Shown: one piece after another, positions 44,771 through 53,359 of the stretch
Position numbering within the stretch: the first letter of the stretch is position 1
Layout: every line of letters starts with the position of its first letter
The notes under the pieces: generated by a model
What the model was told of the DNA's origin: nothing
Seen by the model: only the letters and a program-made list of their open reading frames with translations
Databases searched by the model: none
NCBI RefSeq assembly: GCF_031180965.1
Contig: NZ_JAPSLH010000023.1
Coordinates: forward strand, 1-64,000
Length of the DNA: 64,000 bases
Reading direction: 5' to 3'
DNA from: Chelativorans sp.
GTDB lineage: Bacteria; Pseudomonadota; Alphaproteobacteria; Rhizobiales; Rhizobiaceae
Translations under genes and position numbers: made by a program

Positions 44771-45856
44771 TCAGTCGTGTTCTTCCACCTCGCCGGCCAC
44801 CCCCCGCCGCCAATAGGCAGCGACCAGATTGCTCCGGCGCGGCAGCCCGCAATCCCTGCGCAAATAAGTGCGGATCTCCCGGGCGGCGGTGTGTTCACAT
44901 CCTGTCCAGACAAACAGGGAATCATCGCCGGGAAGGTCGAGCGCCTTAACCGCGTCGGCGAGCAGGGTCGTTGTGCCAGCCGCCTGGCCGTCGCGCGGGA
45001 GCCAGCGCAGGTCGAGATCCGCCTGGGTTTGAAGCTCCTGCCGCTCGGCATTGTCGGCGATCTCGATCAATGCGATTACCTTCTTGCCCGGAGGCATTTC
45101 CTCGAGCATGCGCCCGATCGCCGGAAGCGCTGTTTCGTCGCCGGCGAGCAGGTAGCGGTCGGCCTCGCGCAGCTCGCCCCCGCCGGGTCCGATCATGCCC
45201 ACCACATCTCCCAGATCGGCCTCGCGCGCGAAGCTGGCGCCGGGCGTCTCATGGCCTTCGTGGAGCACAAAATCGATGTCCACCTCGCCCGCATCCACAT
45301 CGATGCAGCGGATGGTGTAAACACGGGCGACCGGCCGTGGCCCGTCGGGCCACGCCTGGCGGCCGTCGGCGGCCATCACCGGCCAGACCGGCTTCACACC
45401 CTTTTCAGGCGAAAGCAACAGGCGCACATGCAGGCCGCCATGGCTGAAGCGCTCGAGATCGCTGCCCTTTAGCGTCATGCGGCGAATGCGCGGCGTGATC
45501 TGCGTTGCGCGCAAGACCCGCATCTCTCGGAAATAGGGTAGCGGCGCGCCGGGCTGCGCGCCGCCGGCCCAGACGATCTCGGGCGTCTCGCCGGGTGCGA
45601 ATTCGCTGACATGCTCGGCCACGCCCCATTGCAGGTAAGCGAGCGAGGTCGCATCGGCGGCTGCGACGCTGAAACGGATCGCGCCCTCGCCGGCGAGCGC
45701 CTCCGCCACGCCTATGTCGAAGACGACCCTCCAGTTGTCGTCGGTACCGGACACGGTGCCGTGTTCGATGAAATGGTCGCGCAGCCTTGCCATCACCTCG
45801 GACGGATTGGCCAGGGAGATCGCAGTTTGCGCACGCAAAGTGAGATTTGCGTTCAC
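44771..45856 (-). CDS. siderophore-interacting FAD protein with N-terminal DUF2218 domain
   Basis: 361 residues. Residues 1-95 match the DUF2218 type (LRDHFIEHGTV...IRFSVAAADATSLAYLQWGVAEH). Then a FAD-binding siderophore-interacting domain with RVYTIRCID, and a NAD(P)H-type C-terminal domain with LAGDETALPAIGRML and FVWTGCEHTAAREIRTYL. It reduces ferric siderophore in the cytoplasm to release iron. Start is GTG at 45856, overlapping the MFS gene stop (GTGA). Last gene of the iron operon. Confidence 0.92.
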   Translation of the reverse strand: MNANLTLRAQTAISLANPSEVMARLRDHFIEHGTVSGTDDNWRVVFDIGVAEALAGEGAIRFSVAAADATSLAYLQWGVAEHVSEFAPGETPEIVWAGGAQPGAPLPYFREMRVLRATQITPRIRRMTLKGSDLERFSHGGLHVRLLLSPEKGVKPVWPVMAADGRQAWPDGPRPVARVYTIRCIDVDAGEVDIDFVLHEGHETPGASFAREADLGDVVGMIGPGGGELREADRYLLAGDETALPAIGRMLEEMPPGKKVIALIEIADNAERQELQTQADLDLRWLPRDGQAAGTTTLLADAVKALDLPGDDSLFVWTGCEHTAAREIRTYLRRDCGLPRRSNLVAAYWRRGVAGEVEEHD

Positions 45857-47133
45857 CGGCCTTCTCCGACGGATATGGGTATGGCCGGAGGAGTTTGCGG
45901 CAAGGACCTTGCGCCGTCTGTAGCCCCGCGGCCGGAGGCGATGGCGATTGCCGGCGCCGCGGCCACCGCGACCAGCCCCGCGCCGGCAAAGAAGAGGCCA
46001 TAGCCGAGGTGCTGCGCTGCGTAACCCGCCGCGACGCCTGCCGCCATGCTCACAAGCGCGTCCACGGACTGGAACAGGGTGAAATCGACGCCGCCCTGGC
46101 GCGGGTCGGACCAGTGCATGAACTGGGCATAAAGTGCCACAAAGCCAAGCGCCATGGTTCCGGAGGAGCCGGCGACCGCGACGGCGACGAGTGCCCAGCT
46201 CGGTAGTGCGGGATAGGCTTCGCGCGCGGCGAAGAAGAAGAGTGCCGCAGCCTGCAGCAGCAGCGCCGTGAGCAGGACTGGGCGGGCGCCGAACGCCCGG
46301 ACCAGTGCGCCTCCGGCGAGTGCCGCCGCCGGTCCGACGACCATGCTGCCAACACCGTTCACCAACCCTACGGTCGCAAGGTCAAGCCCCGCGTCGATGA
46401 GGAACGGCCCTACCATCATCATAGCCGTTTTCTGGGCCAGCACGTAGAGGGCGGCCACCAGGAGGCCGCGGCGGATCTCGGGCCGGCGCAGGGCGGAAGC
46501 CAGCGACGGGACGTGCGAACGCTGCTCATAGGCCCCTCCCCTGCCCCGGGTCAGGAGGAAAGGTATTCCAAGGAAGGCAAGAAGCGCGGCCATGGCCCAG
46601 ACCGCGACGGCCCAGCCATAGGCGGCGGCAAGGACGAGAAAGAGTCCCCCGCCGATCGCTGCGCCGAGATAGGCCCCGCCCACCTGGGCGGCATTGACCC
46701 AGCCGTGCTGTTCGCGGGGCAGGCTCTCGACCGCATAGCCGTCGCAGGCGATATCGACGGTGGCGGCGGCAAAGGCGATGACCGTGAGGCAGGCGAGGAC
46801 CGGACCGAGCGATTCCGGGCCGAGCGCGCCGACGATGCCGAAGCCAAGGATGGAAAGCCCGCCACCGGCCATGACGATCATGCCCGACCGGTTGCGGCCG
46901 ACTGGCGGCAGCCGGTAACGCTCCACCATGGGTGCCCAGAGGAATTTCAGCGCCCAGGGCAAGGCGATGAGAGACAGCAGGCCCACGCTGTCGAGCGGCA
47001 ATCCCCGGTCGCGCAGGACCGCCGGCAGGCCTGCCCAGGTGACGCCGCCGATGACACTCTGCGCCACATAGAGGCCGCCCACCGCCAGCACGACGGCGGA
47101 GGGCGACGGCAAGGCGGCAAGGTTCCTGGCCAT
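45853..47133 (-). CDS. RhtX/FptX-type siderophore MFS permease
   Basis: 426-residue major facilitator protein with about 12 helices. N-terminal VAQSVIGGVTWAGLPAVLRDRG and PWALKFLWAPMVERY are typical of the AmpG-like RhtX/FptX group, single-protein inner-membrane importers of ferric siderophores (rhizobactin 1021, pyochelin). This would explain why the iron operon has no ABC importer. ATG 47133, 4 bases after the receptor stop. Confidence 0.85.
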   Translation of the reverse strand: MARNLAALPSPSAVVLAVGGLYVAQSVIGGVTWAGLPAVLRDRGLPLDSVGLLSLIALPWALKFLWAPMVERYRLPPVGRNRSGMIVMAGGGLSILGFGIVGALGPESLGPVLACLTVIAFAAATVDIACDGYAVESLPREQHGWVNAAQVGGAYLGAAIGGGLFLVLAAAYGWAVAVWAMAALLAFLGIPFLLTRGRGGAYEQRSHVPSLASALRRPEIRRGLLVAALYVLAQKTAMMMVGPFLIDAGLDLATVGLVNGVGSMVVGPAAALAGGALVRAFGARPVLLTALLLQAAALFFFAAREAYPALPSWALVAVAVAGSSGTMALGFVALYAQFMHWSDPRQGGVDFTLFQSVDALVSMAAGVAAGYAAQHLGYGLFFAGAGLVAVAAAPAIAIASGRGATDGARSLPQTPPAIPISVGEGR

Positions 47134-47137
47134 CGGT

Positions 47138-49255
47138 TCAGAACCTGTAACGCAGGCTGCCGAAGACCGAGCGGCCCTCGTCCCAGTAGCAGTTGCCAGC
47201 CGTGCAGATCGGCTTGCGCTCATCGAAGAGGTTCTTCGCGTTGACCTGCAGCATGAGGCCGTCGAGGTTCGGATGGTTCGCGCCGAAATCGTAGGACAGT
47301 GCTGCGTCGACGAAGATGCGGTCGTCGTTCTCGAACGAATTCAGGTCGTCGCCGTAGCTTTCGCCGACATAGCGGAGGCCGGCGCCGAGCCCGAGACCCG
47401 CCAGCGCGCCGGACTGGAACGTGTAGTGGCCCCAGAGCGAGAAAATGTGATTGGGCGTGGAGGAGAGTTCATTGCCTTCTGTTCCAGGCGCGCCTTTCTC
47501 GATCTTCATGCGCATATAGGTGTAGGAGGCGATGAGGCCGAAGCCGTTGTCGAAGGAAGCGGCAGCCTCCAGTTCCAAACCCCGGGCGTTCAGGTCGAGC
47601 TGGCGCTGCCGCTGGTTGCCGGCATCGTCAAAGGTGCCGTCGAAAACGACGCCGTCCGTCTGATCGATATTGAAGACGGCCGCGCCGAAAGTCGCGTCGT
47701 AGTCGGGGATCTCGTATTTCGCGCCGACCTCGATCTGTTCGCCTCTGGTGGGCCGCGCCACCCGCCTTTCGTTGGTTACACCGTCATAGACGAAGCCGAT
47801 ATTGGGCGAGAACGAGGTGGAATAGCTCGCATAAGGTATGATGCCCCACTCGGTTCTGTAAGACAGGGCTATGCGGCCGGAAAACGCCTCATCGGTCTGA
47901 TCGTGCTCAGTGAATAGATGATCGGTGCTCCGGCTGTCGGCCCAATCGTAGCGGCCGCTGGCGAACAGGGTAAAGCCATTCCACTGCATCTGGTCATGCA
48001 GGTAGATACCTGCCTGATGCATGGTCTGGCTGCCGGAAAAGGACAGCGGCATTGCAGCGGCGTCATCGACGGAGGTGTAGGAGACCCCGTTGTGAGCCTC
48101 GTAGTCCGACCAGCCGTAGTCGATCCCGGCGACCGCCACGTGGCTGACAGGCCCAGTGTCGAACTCGAACTGCGCCATGTTGTCCATGACGAAGTTCCTC
48201 ATGTCCTCCTTATAGTGTCCCCAATAGCGGGCGAGCAGGTCGGGGTCTGCCGGATCGGCGGGATAGTGCCCGCTATATTCAAGGTCGGCATCTACCGTGC
48301 TGAAGCGAAGGTTCTGGCGGACCGTGAGCAGATCGTTGAAGCGGTGCTCAAACTCGTATCCGATACGGGCCTGTTGGCCGGTGAAGTCGTTCCAGGCCGG
48401 ATCGCCTTCATAGATGTTCGATACCTGACCGTAGGCCGGATTGTAGAAAAACGCGGTGCCGCCGGTGACCGCGCGGGACACCTCCCCGAGCACCGTCAGC
48501 TTGGTGTCCTCATCCGGTTGCCAAGTGAATGCCGGCGCCAGATAGAGCTTGTCGTCGGGATAGCCCGGAAGCTCCGTCTCGGACAGACGGCCCAAGCCGG
48601 TCAGGCGGTACAACAAGGTGCCATCTTCATTGACCGGCCCCGAGAGGTCGAACGCCGTCTGGTAGCGGTCGTTTTCGCCGAACAGCAACTCGACCTCGCG
48701 GAACTGCTCGTCCTTCGGCCGCTTGGTGACAAGATTGACGATGCCTCCGGGGCCGCTGATCCCGTAGAGCGAGGAGGCTGGCCCCTTCAGGACGGTGAGA
48801 CCCTCGATCCCGTAGGGCTCAGTCCGGAACCATGCGGACGGGCCGTTGTACTGACGCAGGCCGTCCCGGAACAAGCCGTTGTAGTGGGCAGGGAAGCCGC
48901 GGAGATAGAAGGCGTCGTACCGGCTGTCGAAACCGAAGCTGTTGGGATTGGCGCTTGCGGTATAGCCGAGGGTCTCGTTAAGCGTGCGCGGCTTTTGGTC
49001 CTCGATCTGGTCCTGTGTCACTACCGAGATCGCCTGCGGAATGTCCGCGATCGGCGTGTCCACCTTGGTCCCGACGCGATCCTGCCTGGCGACATAGCCG
49101 TCCTGCACCAGGATGTCGTCGCTCTCAGCCTCCACCTCGAGGCGCTCGAGGCGCGTCGGTGCCTCCTGGGCCAGAACGGGTCCCATCGGGTAGGAGAGCG
49201 CGGATGCAGCCAGAAGGACGAGCTTGAGCCGACGGCAACGCGGACGGACAGCCAT
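47138..49255 (-). CDS. TonB-dependent ferric siderophore receptor
   Basis: 705-residue outer-membrane barrel. Signal peptide to about residue 30. Plug domain with DIPQAISVVTQDQIEDQ and LRGF, then the beta-barrel. Near the end the motif CTAGNCYWDEGR is typical of ferrichrome/ferrioxamine-type hydroxamate receptors, and the last residue is Phe, as required for barrel insertion. ATG at 49255 preferred over an upstream TTG. First gene of the iron operon; a RirA-type box is 93 bp upstream. Confidence 0.93.
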   Translation of the reverse strand: MAVRPRCRRLKLVLLAASALSYPMGPVLAQEAPTRLERLEVEAESDDILVQDGYVARQDRVGTKVDTPIADIPQAISVVTQDQIEDQKPRTLNETLGYTASANPNSFGFDSRYDAFYLRGFPAHYNGLFRDGLRQYNGPSAWFRTEPYGIEGLTVLKGPASSLYGISGPGGIVNLVTKRPKDEQFREVELLFGENDRYQTAFDLSGPVNEDGTLLYRLTGLGRLSETELPGYPDDKLYLAPAFTWQPDEDTKLTVLGEVSRAVTGGTAFFYNPAYGQVSNIYEGDPAWNDFTGQQARIGYEFEHRFNDLLTVRQNLRFSTVDADLEYSGHYPADPADPDLLARYWGHYKEDMRNFVMDNMAQFEFDTGPVSHVAVAGIDYGWSDYEAHNGVSYTSVDDAAAMPLSFSGSQTMHQAGIYLHDQMQWNGFTLFASGRYDWADSRSTDHLFTEHDQTDEAFSGRIALSYRTEWGIIPYASYSTSFSPNIGFVYDGVTNERRVARPTRGEQIEVGAKYEIPDYDATFGAAVFNIDQTDGVVFDGTFDDAGNQRQRQLDLNARGLELEAAASFDNGFGLIASYTYMRMKIEKGAPGTEGNELSSTPNHIFSLWGHYTFQSGALAGLGLGAGLRYVGESYGDDLNSFENDDRIFVDAALSYDFGANHPNLDGLMLQVNAKNLFDERKPICTAGNCYWDEGRSVFGSLRYRF

Positions 49256-49347
49256 GGGAAAGAAAACCCCTGCAAGCAACTGATTTGTTCTGAGGTTGCT
49301 TCGCCCGATGCAGGGGCGTGGCTGCCGGACGGCACTGATAGTAAAGG

Positions 49348-49362
49348 TGACTGCTCATGTCA
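49348..49362 (-). promoter_or_regulatory. RirA iron-responsive operator (IRO box)
   Basis: TGACTGCTCATGTCA fits the rhizobial IRO consensus TGA-N9-TCA bound by RirA, 93 bp upstream of the TonB receptor start. Predicts iron repression of the whole receptor/permease/reductase operon. Confidence 0.65.
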
Positions 49363-49492
49363 ACTTACAGAGAGAGGAGTCTGCCAGTCGGTCGAGCTGG
49401 AGCAAGCAACGCGAGCTCCGCAGGCAAGTCTCGCGCCCTCCCCTCCCCTCGTGACAACCACGTCTGCCGGGTGAAGCTGTCCCTTCGGACGA

Positions 49493-49508
49493 GTTGGCCG
49501 CGGCCAAC
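49493..49508. promoter_or_regulatory. parS centromere site 1
   Basis: GTTGGCCGCGGCCAAC, a perfect 16-bp palindrome extended by GA/TC on the flanks. It fits the repABC parS consensus GTTNNCNGCNGNNAAC exactly. Bound by RepB for plasmid partition. Located 198 bp upstream of repA. Confidence 0.9.
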
Positions 49509-49650
49509 TCCATCATCCGAACCGGCGGAATAACCGCAAAGCTCTGACTCACAGGTCCGGGGCCCGATCACGTGGGTGGAAGGCGATGGGTCCGGCAAAG
49601 CCGACCGCTGCGGGCCGCTCGTTGGCAATGGTTAGCGAATCATGTCATCA

Positions 49651-49693
49651 TCGATACGCTTTTTAAACATAGCTGGGCTAAAAAGCGCATCGA
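49651..49693. promoter_or_regulatory. long inverted repeat over the repA leader
   Basis: TCGATACGCTTTTTA (49651-49665) and TAAAAAGCGCATCGA (49679-49693) are 15-base arms with a single mismatch and a 13-base loop. The right arm ends just before AAAGGAAAAA, the ribosome site of repA, 12 bases from its ATG. Probable RepA autorepression operator or an RNA hairpin that gates repA translation. Confidence 0.7.
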
Positions 49694-49705
49694 AAGGAAA
49701 AATCG

Positions 49706-50917
49706 ATGTTGCAGAAACAAGACGTCTCGACAGCAATTTCCTCGGATGCGCGAATCTCGCAGCATGCTAGGCAGCTTTCCAAACAGCTGCAAATGCTGCG
49801 CGAGAGGCTTTTCCCACCATCCTCGACGAAGAGCATGAAGACGTTCACGTCGGGCGAAGCAGCTCAGCTGGTCGGCGTATCGGACGGGTATCTCCGCCAG
49901 CTGTCGATTGATGGGAAAGGCCCCGCGCCGGAAGTTTCCGCGACCGGTCGGCGTTCCTACACTTTGGAACAAGTCAACGAGCTCCGCCACTTCCTAGCAG
50001 CCTCGAAGCCGAGGGACACCTTGAACTTCCTGCCTTGGAGGCGGCGCGGCGAGAAGCTTCAGACCATCGCGGTAGCCAACTTCAAGGGCGGATCGGCGAA
50101 GACGACCACATCCATATACCTGGCGCAGTATCTGGCCCTGCAAGGGTATCGGGTGCTGGCCGTCGATCTGGACCCCCAGGCATCCCTCTCCTCGATGCTG
50201 GGGGTGCAGCCCGAATTCGATCTTTCGGAGGGAGACACTCTCTACGGCGCCATCCGCTATGACGAAAGAAGGCGGCCGCTCAGGGAGATCATCCGCAAGA
50301 CCTATTTCGCCGGGCTCGACCTCGTTCCCGGAAATCTGGAGCTGATGGAGTTCGAACACGAGACGCCGCGGGCGCTCGTCGAACGGCGCATGGGGCAGAG
50401 TGACATCTTCTTTAGGCGAGTCGGCATCGCTCTTGCCGAGGTGGATGCCGACTACGACATCGTGGTGATCGACTGTCCGCCGCAGCTCGGCTACCTGACG
50501 CTCGGGGCTGTCTGCGCGGCAACGTCGCTCCTGATCACCATCCACCCGCAAATGGTGGATGTCGCCTCGATGTCGCAGTTCCTGCTGATGACCTCGGATC
50601 TGATGGCCGTGGTCCGAAAGGCCGGCGGCGATCTCAATCACGACTTCATCCGATATGTGGTCACCAGGCACGAGCCCCACGACGGACCGCAGGCGCAGAT
50701 CGTAGCCCTGCTTCGGAGCATGTTCGGCGGCGAGGTGCTTGCCGCGACCGTCCTGAAATCGACTGCGATCGCCGACGCGGGCCTGACGAAGCAGACGCTC
50801 TATGAGATCGAGCGGGGGCAGGTCCGCCGTTCGACCTATGACAGGGCGCTCGAGTCGCTGGATGCGGTCAATGGCGAGATACTCGCGAACATCAAGCAGG
50901 TATGGGGCCGCACATGA
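49706..50917 (+). CDS. repA: plasmid partitioning protein RepA (ParA type)
   Basis: 403-residue partition ATPase of repABC plasmids. N-terminal helix-turn-helix (about 45-75, TSGEAAQLVGVSDGYLRQL) for DNA binding and autorepression. Deviant Walker A KGGSAKTT at 127-134, DLDPQ at 154-158 and VVIDCPP as Walker B. ATG at 49706 behind the leader inverted repeat. The stop overlaps repB (ATGA). Together with RepB it segregates the replicon and negatively regulates the repABC operon. Confidence 0.97.
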   Translation: MLQKQDVSTAISSDARISQHARQLSKQLQMLRERLFPPSSTKSMKTFTSGEAAQLVGVSDGYLRQLSIDGKGPAPEVSATGRRSYTLEQVNELRHFLAASKPRDTLNFLPWRRRGEKLQTIAVANFKGGSAKTTTSIYLAQYLALQGYRVLAVDLDPQASLSSMLGVQPEFDLSEGDTLYGAIRYDERRRPLREIIRKTYFAGLDLVPGNLELMEFEHETPRALVERRMGQSDIFFRRVGIALAEVDADYDIVVIDCPPQLGYLTLGAVCAATSLLITIHPQMVDVASMSQFLLMTSDLMAVVRKAGGDLNHDFIRYVVTRHEPHDGPQAQIVALLRSMFGGEVLAATVLKSTAIADAGLTKQTLYEIERGQVRRSTYDRALESLDAVNGEILANIKQVWGRT

Positions 50918-51903
50918 GCAGGCGGGAGAAGTTGTCCGGCATTTTCGCTGAGACAAGCCGCGAGTTGGCCGCGGCCAACTTTGCGGATCAGGAGCGGGAG
51001 GGGCGTGTCCTGGCGGGCCCCGTCCGCACGATGGGGCTGGCGCTTGACCGCATGGATCAGCAGGCAAGGGAGCTTCAGGAGGCGCTCAAGTCGGGCGAAA
51101 AGGTCGTCGAGCTCGATCCCGCGCTTATCGACAGTTCCATTGTGCGCGATCGCCTCGAAGGCGAGGTGCTGGAAGACGACGATCTGGTGAAATCCATCGA
51201 GGCCAACGGGCAGGAAGTGCCTATCCTGGTCCGGCAGCATCCGCGGTTCGAAGGCCGCTATCAGGTCGCCTACGGCCATAGGAGGCTGCAGGCAGTAAGG
51301 CTTCTGAATCGAAAGGTGAGGGCGGTCGTCCGTCCCTTGACAGACGACGAACTCGTCATCGCACAAGGCATCGAAAATACCGCGAGACGGGACCTCTCCT
51401 ATATCGAGAGAGCGGTTTTTGCCTCTAGCCTCGAGGCAAGAGGCTTTGCGCGAAGCGTCATCATGCAGGCCTTGTCTACCGACAAGACAGAATTGTCGAA
51501 GCTGCTGTCGGTCGCCAAGAGCGTGCCGGACGACCTGGTGAAAGCAATCGGCGCTGCTCCCGCCACCGGCAGGCGCCGCTGGCTGGACTTGGCGGAAAAG
51601 CTGGCGGGCGAGAGGCCGCTGAAAACGGCAAGAGAAGCAGTTCGGACAGACAGGTTCAGGAGCCTGGATTCCGATGAACGTTTCATGCTGGTTCTTGCCG
51701 CCGTCTCGCAGAAAGCGCGGCCGGCAAGCACCCTGAAGGAATGGAAGCCAAAGAACGGGGCGACGGCGGCGAAGATCAAGGACAACGGAAAGACGCTCTC
51801 CTTGTCGCTGACCTCGCAGGACGGGTTCGGAGGGTATCTCGCCGATCGGCTGGACGAACTCTATGCTGATTGGCAGACACAACGAGGTTTGAAGCAGGAG
51901 TAG
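50914..51903 (+). CDS. repB: plasmid partitioning protein RepB (ParB type)
   Basis: 329-residue centromere-binding protein. ParB core with GHRRLQA (121-127) and ENTARRDLSYIERAVFA (154-170), then a helix-turn-helix and C-terminal dimer region. I start at 50914 (MSRREKLSG), the usual RepB start, overlapping the repA stop; an ATG at 50902 is possible. The second parS site is embedded in codons 17-22. Binds parS and stimulates RepA. Confidence 0.96.
   Translation: MSRREKLSGIFAETSRELAAANFADQEREGRVLAGPVRTMGLALDRMDQQARELQEALKSGEKVVELDPALIDSSIVRDRLEGEVLEDDDLVKSIEANGQEVPILVRQHPRFEGRYQVAYGHRRLQAVRLLNRKVRAVVRPLTDDELVIAQGIENTARRDLSYIERAVFASSLEARGFARSVIMQALSTDKTELSKLLSVAKSVPDDLVKAIGAAPATGRRRWLDLAEKLAGERPLKTAREAVRTDRFRSLDSDERFMLVLAAVSQKARPASTLKEWKPKNGATAAKIKDNGKTLSLSLTSQDGFGGYLADRLDELYADWQTQRGLKQE
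50964..50979. promoter_or_regulatory. parS centromere site 2, inside repB
   Basis: GTTGGCCGCGGCCAAC, identical over 16 bases to the site at 49493. It is embedded in the repB coding sequence (codons 17-22, Glu-Leu-Ala-Ala-Ala-Asn). RepB bound here could both partition the plasmid and hinder repB/repC transcription. Confidence 0.88.
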
Positions 51904-51911
51904 ATCAACCG

Positions 51912-51968
51912 CAAAAGAAAAAGGCCCCCGAACGTCGCCGTCGCGGAAGCCCTTCTCTGTAGCTAGCA
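51912..51968 (-). ncRNA. antisense ctRNA controlling repC
   Basis: All repABC plasmids carry a small counter-transcribed RNA in the repB-repC gap. Here the minus strand shows TTGACA (51998-52003) as -35, a 17-bp spacer and GATTCT (51975-51980) as -10, which places the start near 51968. On the other side the RNA ends in an imperfect AAGG-CUUC/GGGG-CCUU stem followed by TTTTTCTTTT (complement of 51912-51922). The predicted length, about 55-57 nt, fits known ctRNAs. It would block RepC synthesis and set copy number and incompatibility. Confidence 0.72.
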
Positions 51969-51978
51969 ACACAGAGAA
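51953..51978 (+). promoter_or_regulatory. hairpin in the repC leader RNA
   Basis: TTCTCTGT (51953-51960) pairs perfectly with ACAGAGAA (51971-51978) over a 10-base loop. It overlaps the 5' end of the antisense RNA target and is a likely part of the repC mRNA switch. Confidence 0.55.
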
Positions 51979-52063
51979 TCTCATTTCCGCGAATCACTGT
52001 CAAGAGTCCTAAGCGTCGATTCGGCGAGCAGATTTCTTTTGCCCGATGAAAGGGTGAAGAGAA

Positions 52064-53266
52064 ATGGAGACGGGAATTGCGACGACGCCCTTCGGGCGGC
52101 GGCCGATGGCGCTTGCCATCTTGGCGGCGCAGAAGGAGGCGCGGGAAATCCCTGCAGGGCGCGCCGTCGACAAGTGGCAGCTCTACCGCAACCTCTGCGA
52201 GGCCAAGGGGCTTGTGGGCGTCGGAGATCGTGCGCTGGCGGTGCTCAGCGCGCTGCTGTCGTTCTATCCGGACAATGATCTCAGCGAGGAAAACGGGCTG
52301 ATCGTGTTTCCCTCGAATGTGCAGCTTTCGCTCAGGGCTCACGGTATGCCGGATTCCACGCTCAGGCGGCACCTGGCGGCTCTCGTGGATTGCGGCCTGA
52401 TCATCCGTCGCGATAGCCCCAACGGGAAGCGGTACGCCCGCAAGGGGAGGGGAGGGGAGGTCGAGGAGGCCTTTGGGTTCTCGCTTGCCCCGTTACTGGC
52501 GCGGGCGGACGAGTTCCAGGCGGCCGCTGAGCGCGTTCGCGCCGACAACAGGGCGCTGAAACTCATGCGCGAACGCATCACGCTCTACCGCAGGGACATC
52601 CAGAAGCTCATCGAGGCGGCCGTCGAGGAACATGTGCCGGGCGACTGGGGCGGTCTCTGGGGGCGGTTCCGGACCATAGTCGAGGCTATTCCGCGCCGCG
52701 CCTCCGTTGCGGAGCTGGAGCCGGTCGTGGCCGATCTCGCAGGCTTGCGCGAGGAGGTGGACATCCTGCTGGAAAGGCAGATGAATTTTACGAATCCGAG
52801 CGGCAATGAGTCCCAAAGCGAGCGGCAGCATTCTAATTCAAACACCGAATGCATCCTTGAATTTGAACCTGCTTTGGAGAAAAGCGGGGCGGCCGAGCCA
52901 AATCCTGCGGGAGCCGAGCCGGCGAAAACCTATCCGCTAGGGCTGGTGCTGAAGGCTTGCCCGGAGATCCTCGACTACGCCGTTGACGGTATAGCCAATT
53001 GGCGCGACCTGATGGAGACCGCCGCTCAGGTCAGGGGCTATCTGGGTGTGTCTCCGTCAGCCTACGGAGATGCCTGCCTCGTCATGGGGCGGGAAACAAC
53101 CTCGATCGTCATTGCCTGCATCCTGCAGCGGGCGCAGCATATCAATTCGGCGGGCGGATATCTGCGGGCGCTGACGGAGAAGGCGAGGGCAGGTGAATTC
53201 TCTGTCGGGCCCATGTTGATGGCCGCGCTGAAGGCCAGCGGTGGAAATTCGCGAAAGACCGGGTGA
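52064..53266 (+). CDS. repC: replication initiator RepC
   Basis: 400-residue initiator specific to repABC replicons. The N-terminal domain (about 1-170) includes TTPFGRRPMALAILAAQKEARE and a winged-helix region with STLRRHLAALVDCGLIIRRDSPNGKRYA. The C-terminal domain ends with a conserved helical part including GYLRALTEKARAGEFSVGPMLMAAL. ATG at 52064. An AT-rich stretch in the second half of the gene probably holds the origin. Confidence 0.96.
   Translation: METGIATTPFGRRPMALAILAAQKEAREIPAGRAVDKWQLYRNLCEAKGLVGVGDRALAVLSALLSFYPDNDLSEENGLIVFPSNVQLSLRAHGMPDSTLRRHLAALVDCGLIIRRDSPNGKRYARKGRGGEVEEAFGFSLAPLLARADEFQAAAERVRADNRALKLMRERITLYRRDIQKLIEAAVEEHVPGDWGGLWGRFRTIVEAIPRRASVAELEPVVADLAGLREEVDILLERQMNFTNPSGNESQSERQHSNSNTECILEFEPALEKSGAAEPNPAGAEPAKTYPLGLVLKACPEILDYAVDGIANWRDLMETAAQVRGYLGVSPSAYGDACLVMGRETTSIVIACILQRAQHINSAGGYLRALTEKARAGEFSVGPMLMAALKASGGNSRKTG
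52780..52880 (+). other. probable oriV inside repC
   Basis: The AT content rises sharply here relative to the rest of repC (for example around ATTCTAATTCAAACACC and CTTGAATTTGAACC). In repABC plasmids studied so far the replication origin lies in an AT-rich tract inside repC. Assignment is by analogy and base composition. Confidence 0.55.
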
Positions 53267-53305
53267 GGGAGGTGGATGGGCTGAGCGCGAACCGAGGGTC
53301 GGGAC

Positions 53306-53334
53306 TTGTTGCCCGCCTCATGTGAGGCTATATT
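53306..53334 (+). promoter_or_regulatory. toxin-antitoxin promoter with operator in the spacer
   Basis: TTGTTG (53306-53311), exactly 17 bases, then TATATT (53329-53334). The spacer ends in the dyad GCCTCA-TG-TGAGGC (53315-53328). It lies 26 bp upstream of the antitoxin start. Layout fits autorepression by the antitoxin or the complex. Confidence 0.6.
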
Positions 53335-53359
53335 TGGGCTCAGGTGAATGGAGGCAGTG

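Larger units (their letters stand above)
49256..49705. other. intergenic region between iron operon and repABC
   Basis: 450 bp without a credible gene. From left to right it holds the iron operon promoter region with the RirA box (49348-49362), a parS site (49493-49508) and a long inverted repeat over the repA leader (49651-49693). Confidence 0.7.

Noticed and set aside
47918-49474. 518-codon open frame on the plus strand
   Set aside because: Antisense to the TonB receptor; low-complexity Val/Asp/Gly composition.
49493-49508. Reading the GTTGGCCGCGGCCAAC palindrome as an ordinary operator of the iron operon
   Set aside because: It fits the repABC parS consensus exactly and recurs in repB; RirA control is explained by the separate TGA-N9-TCA site.
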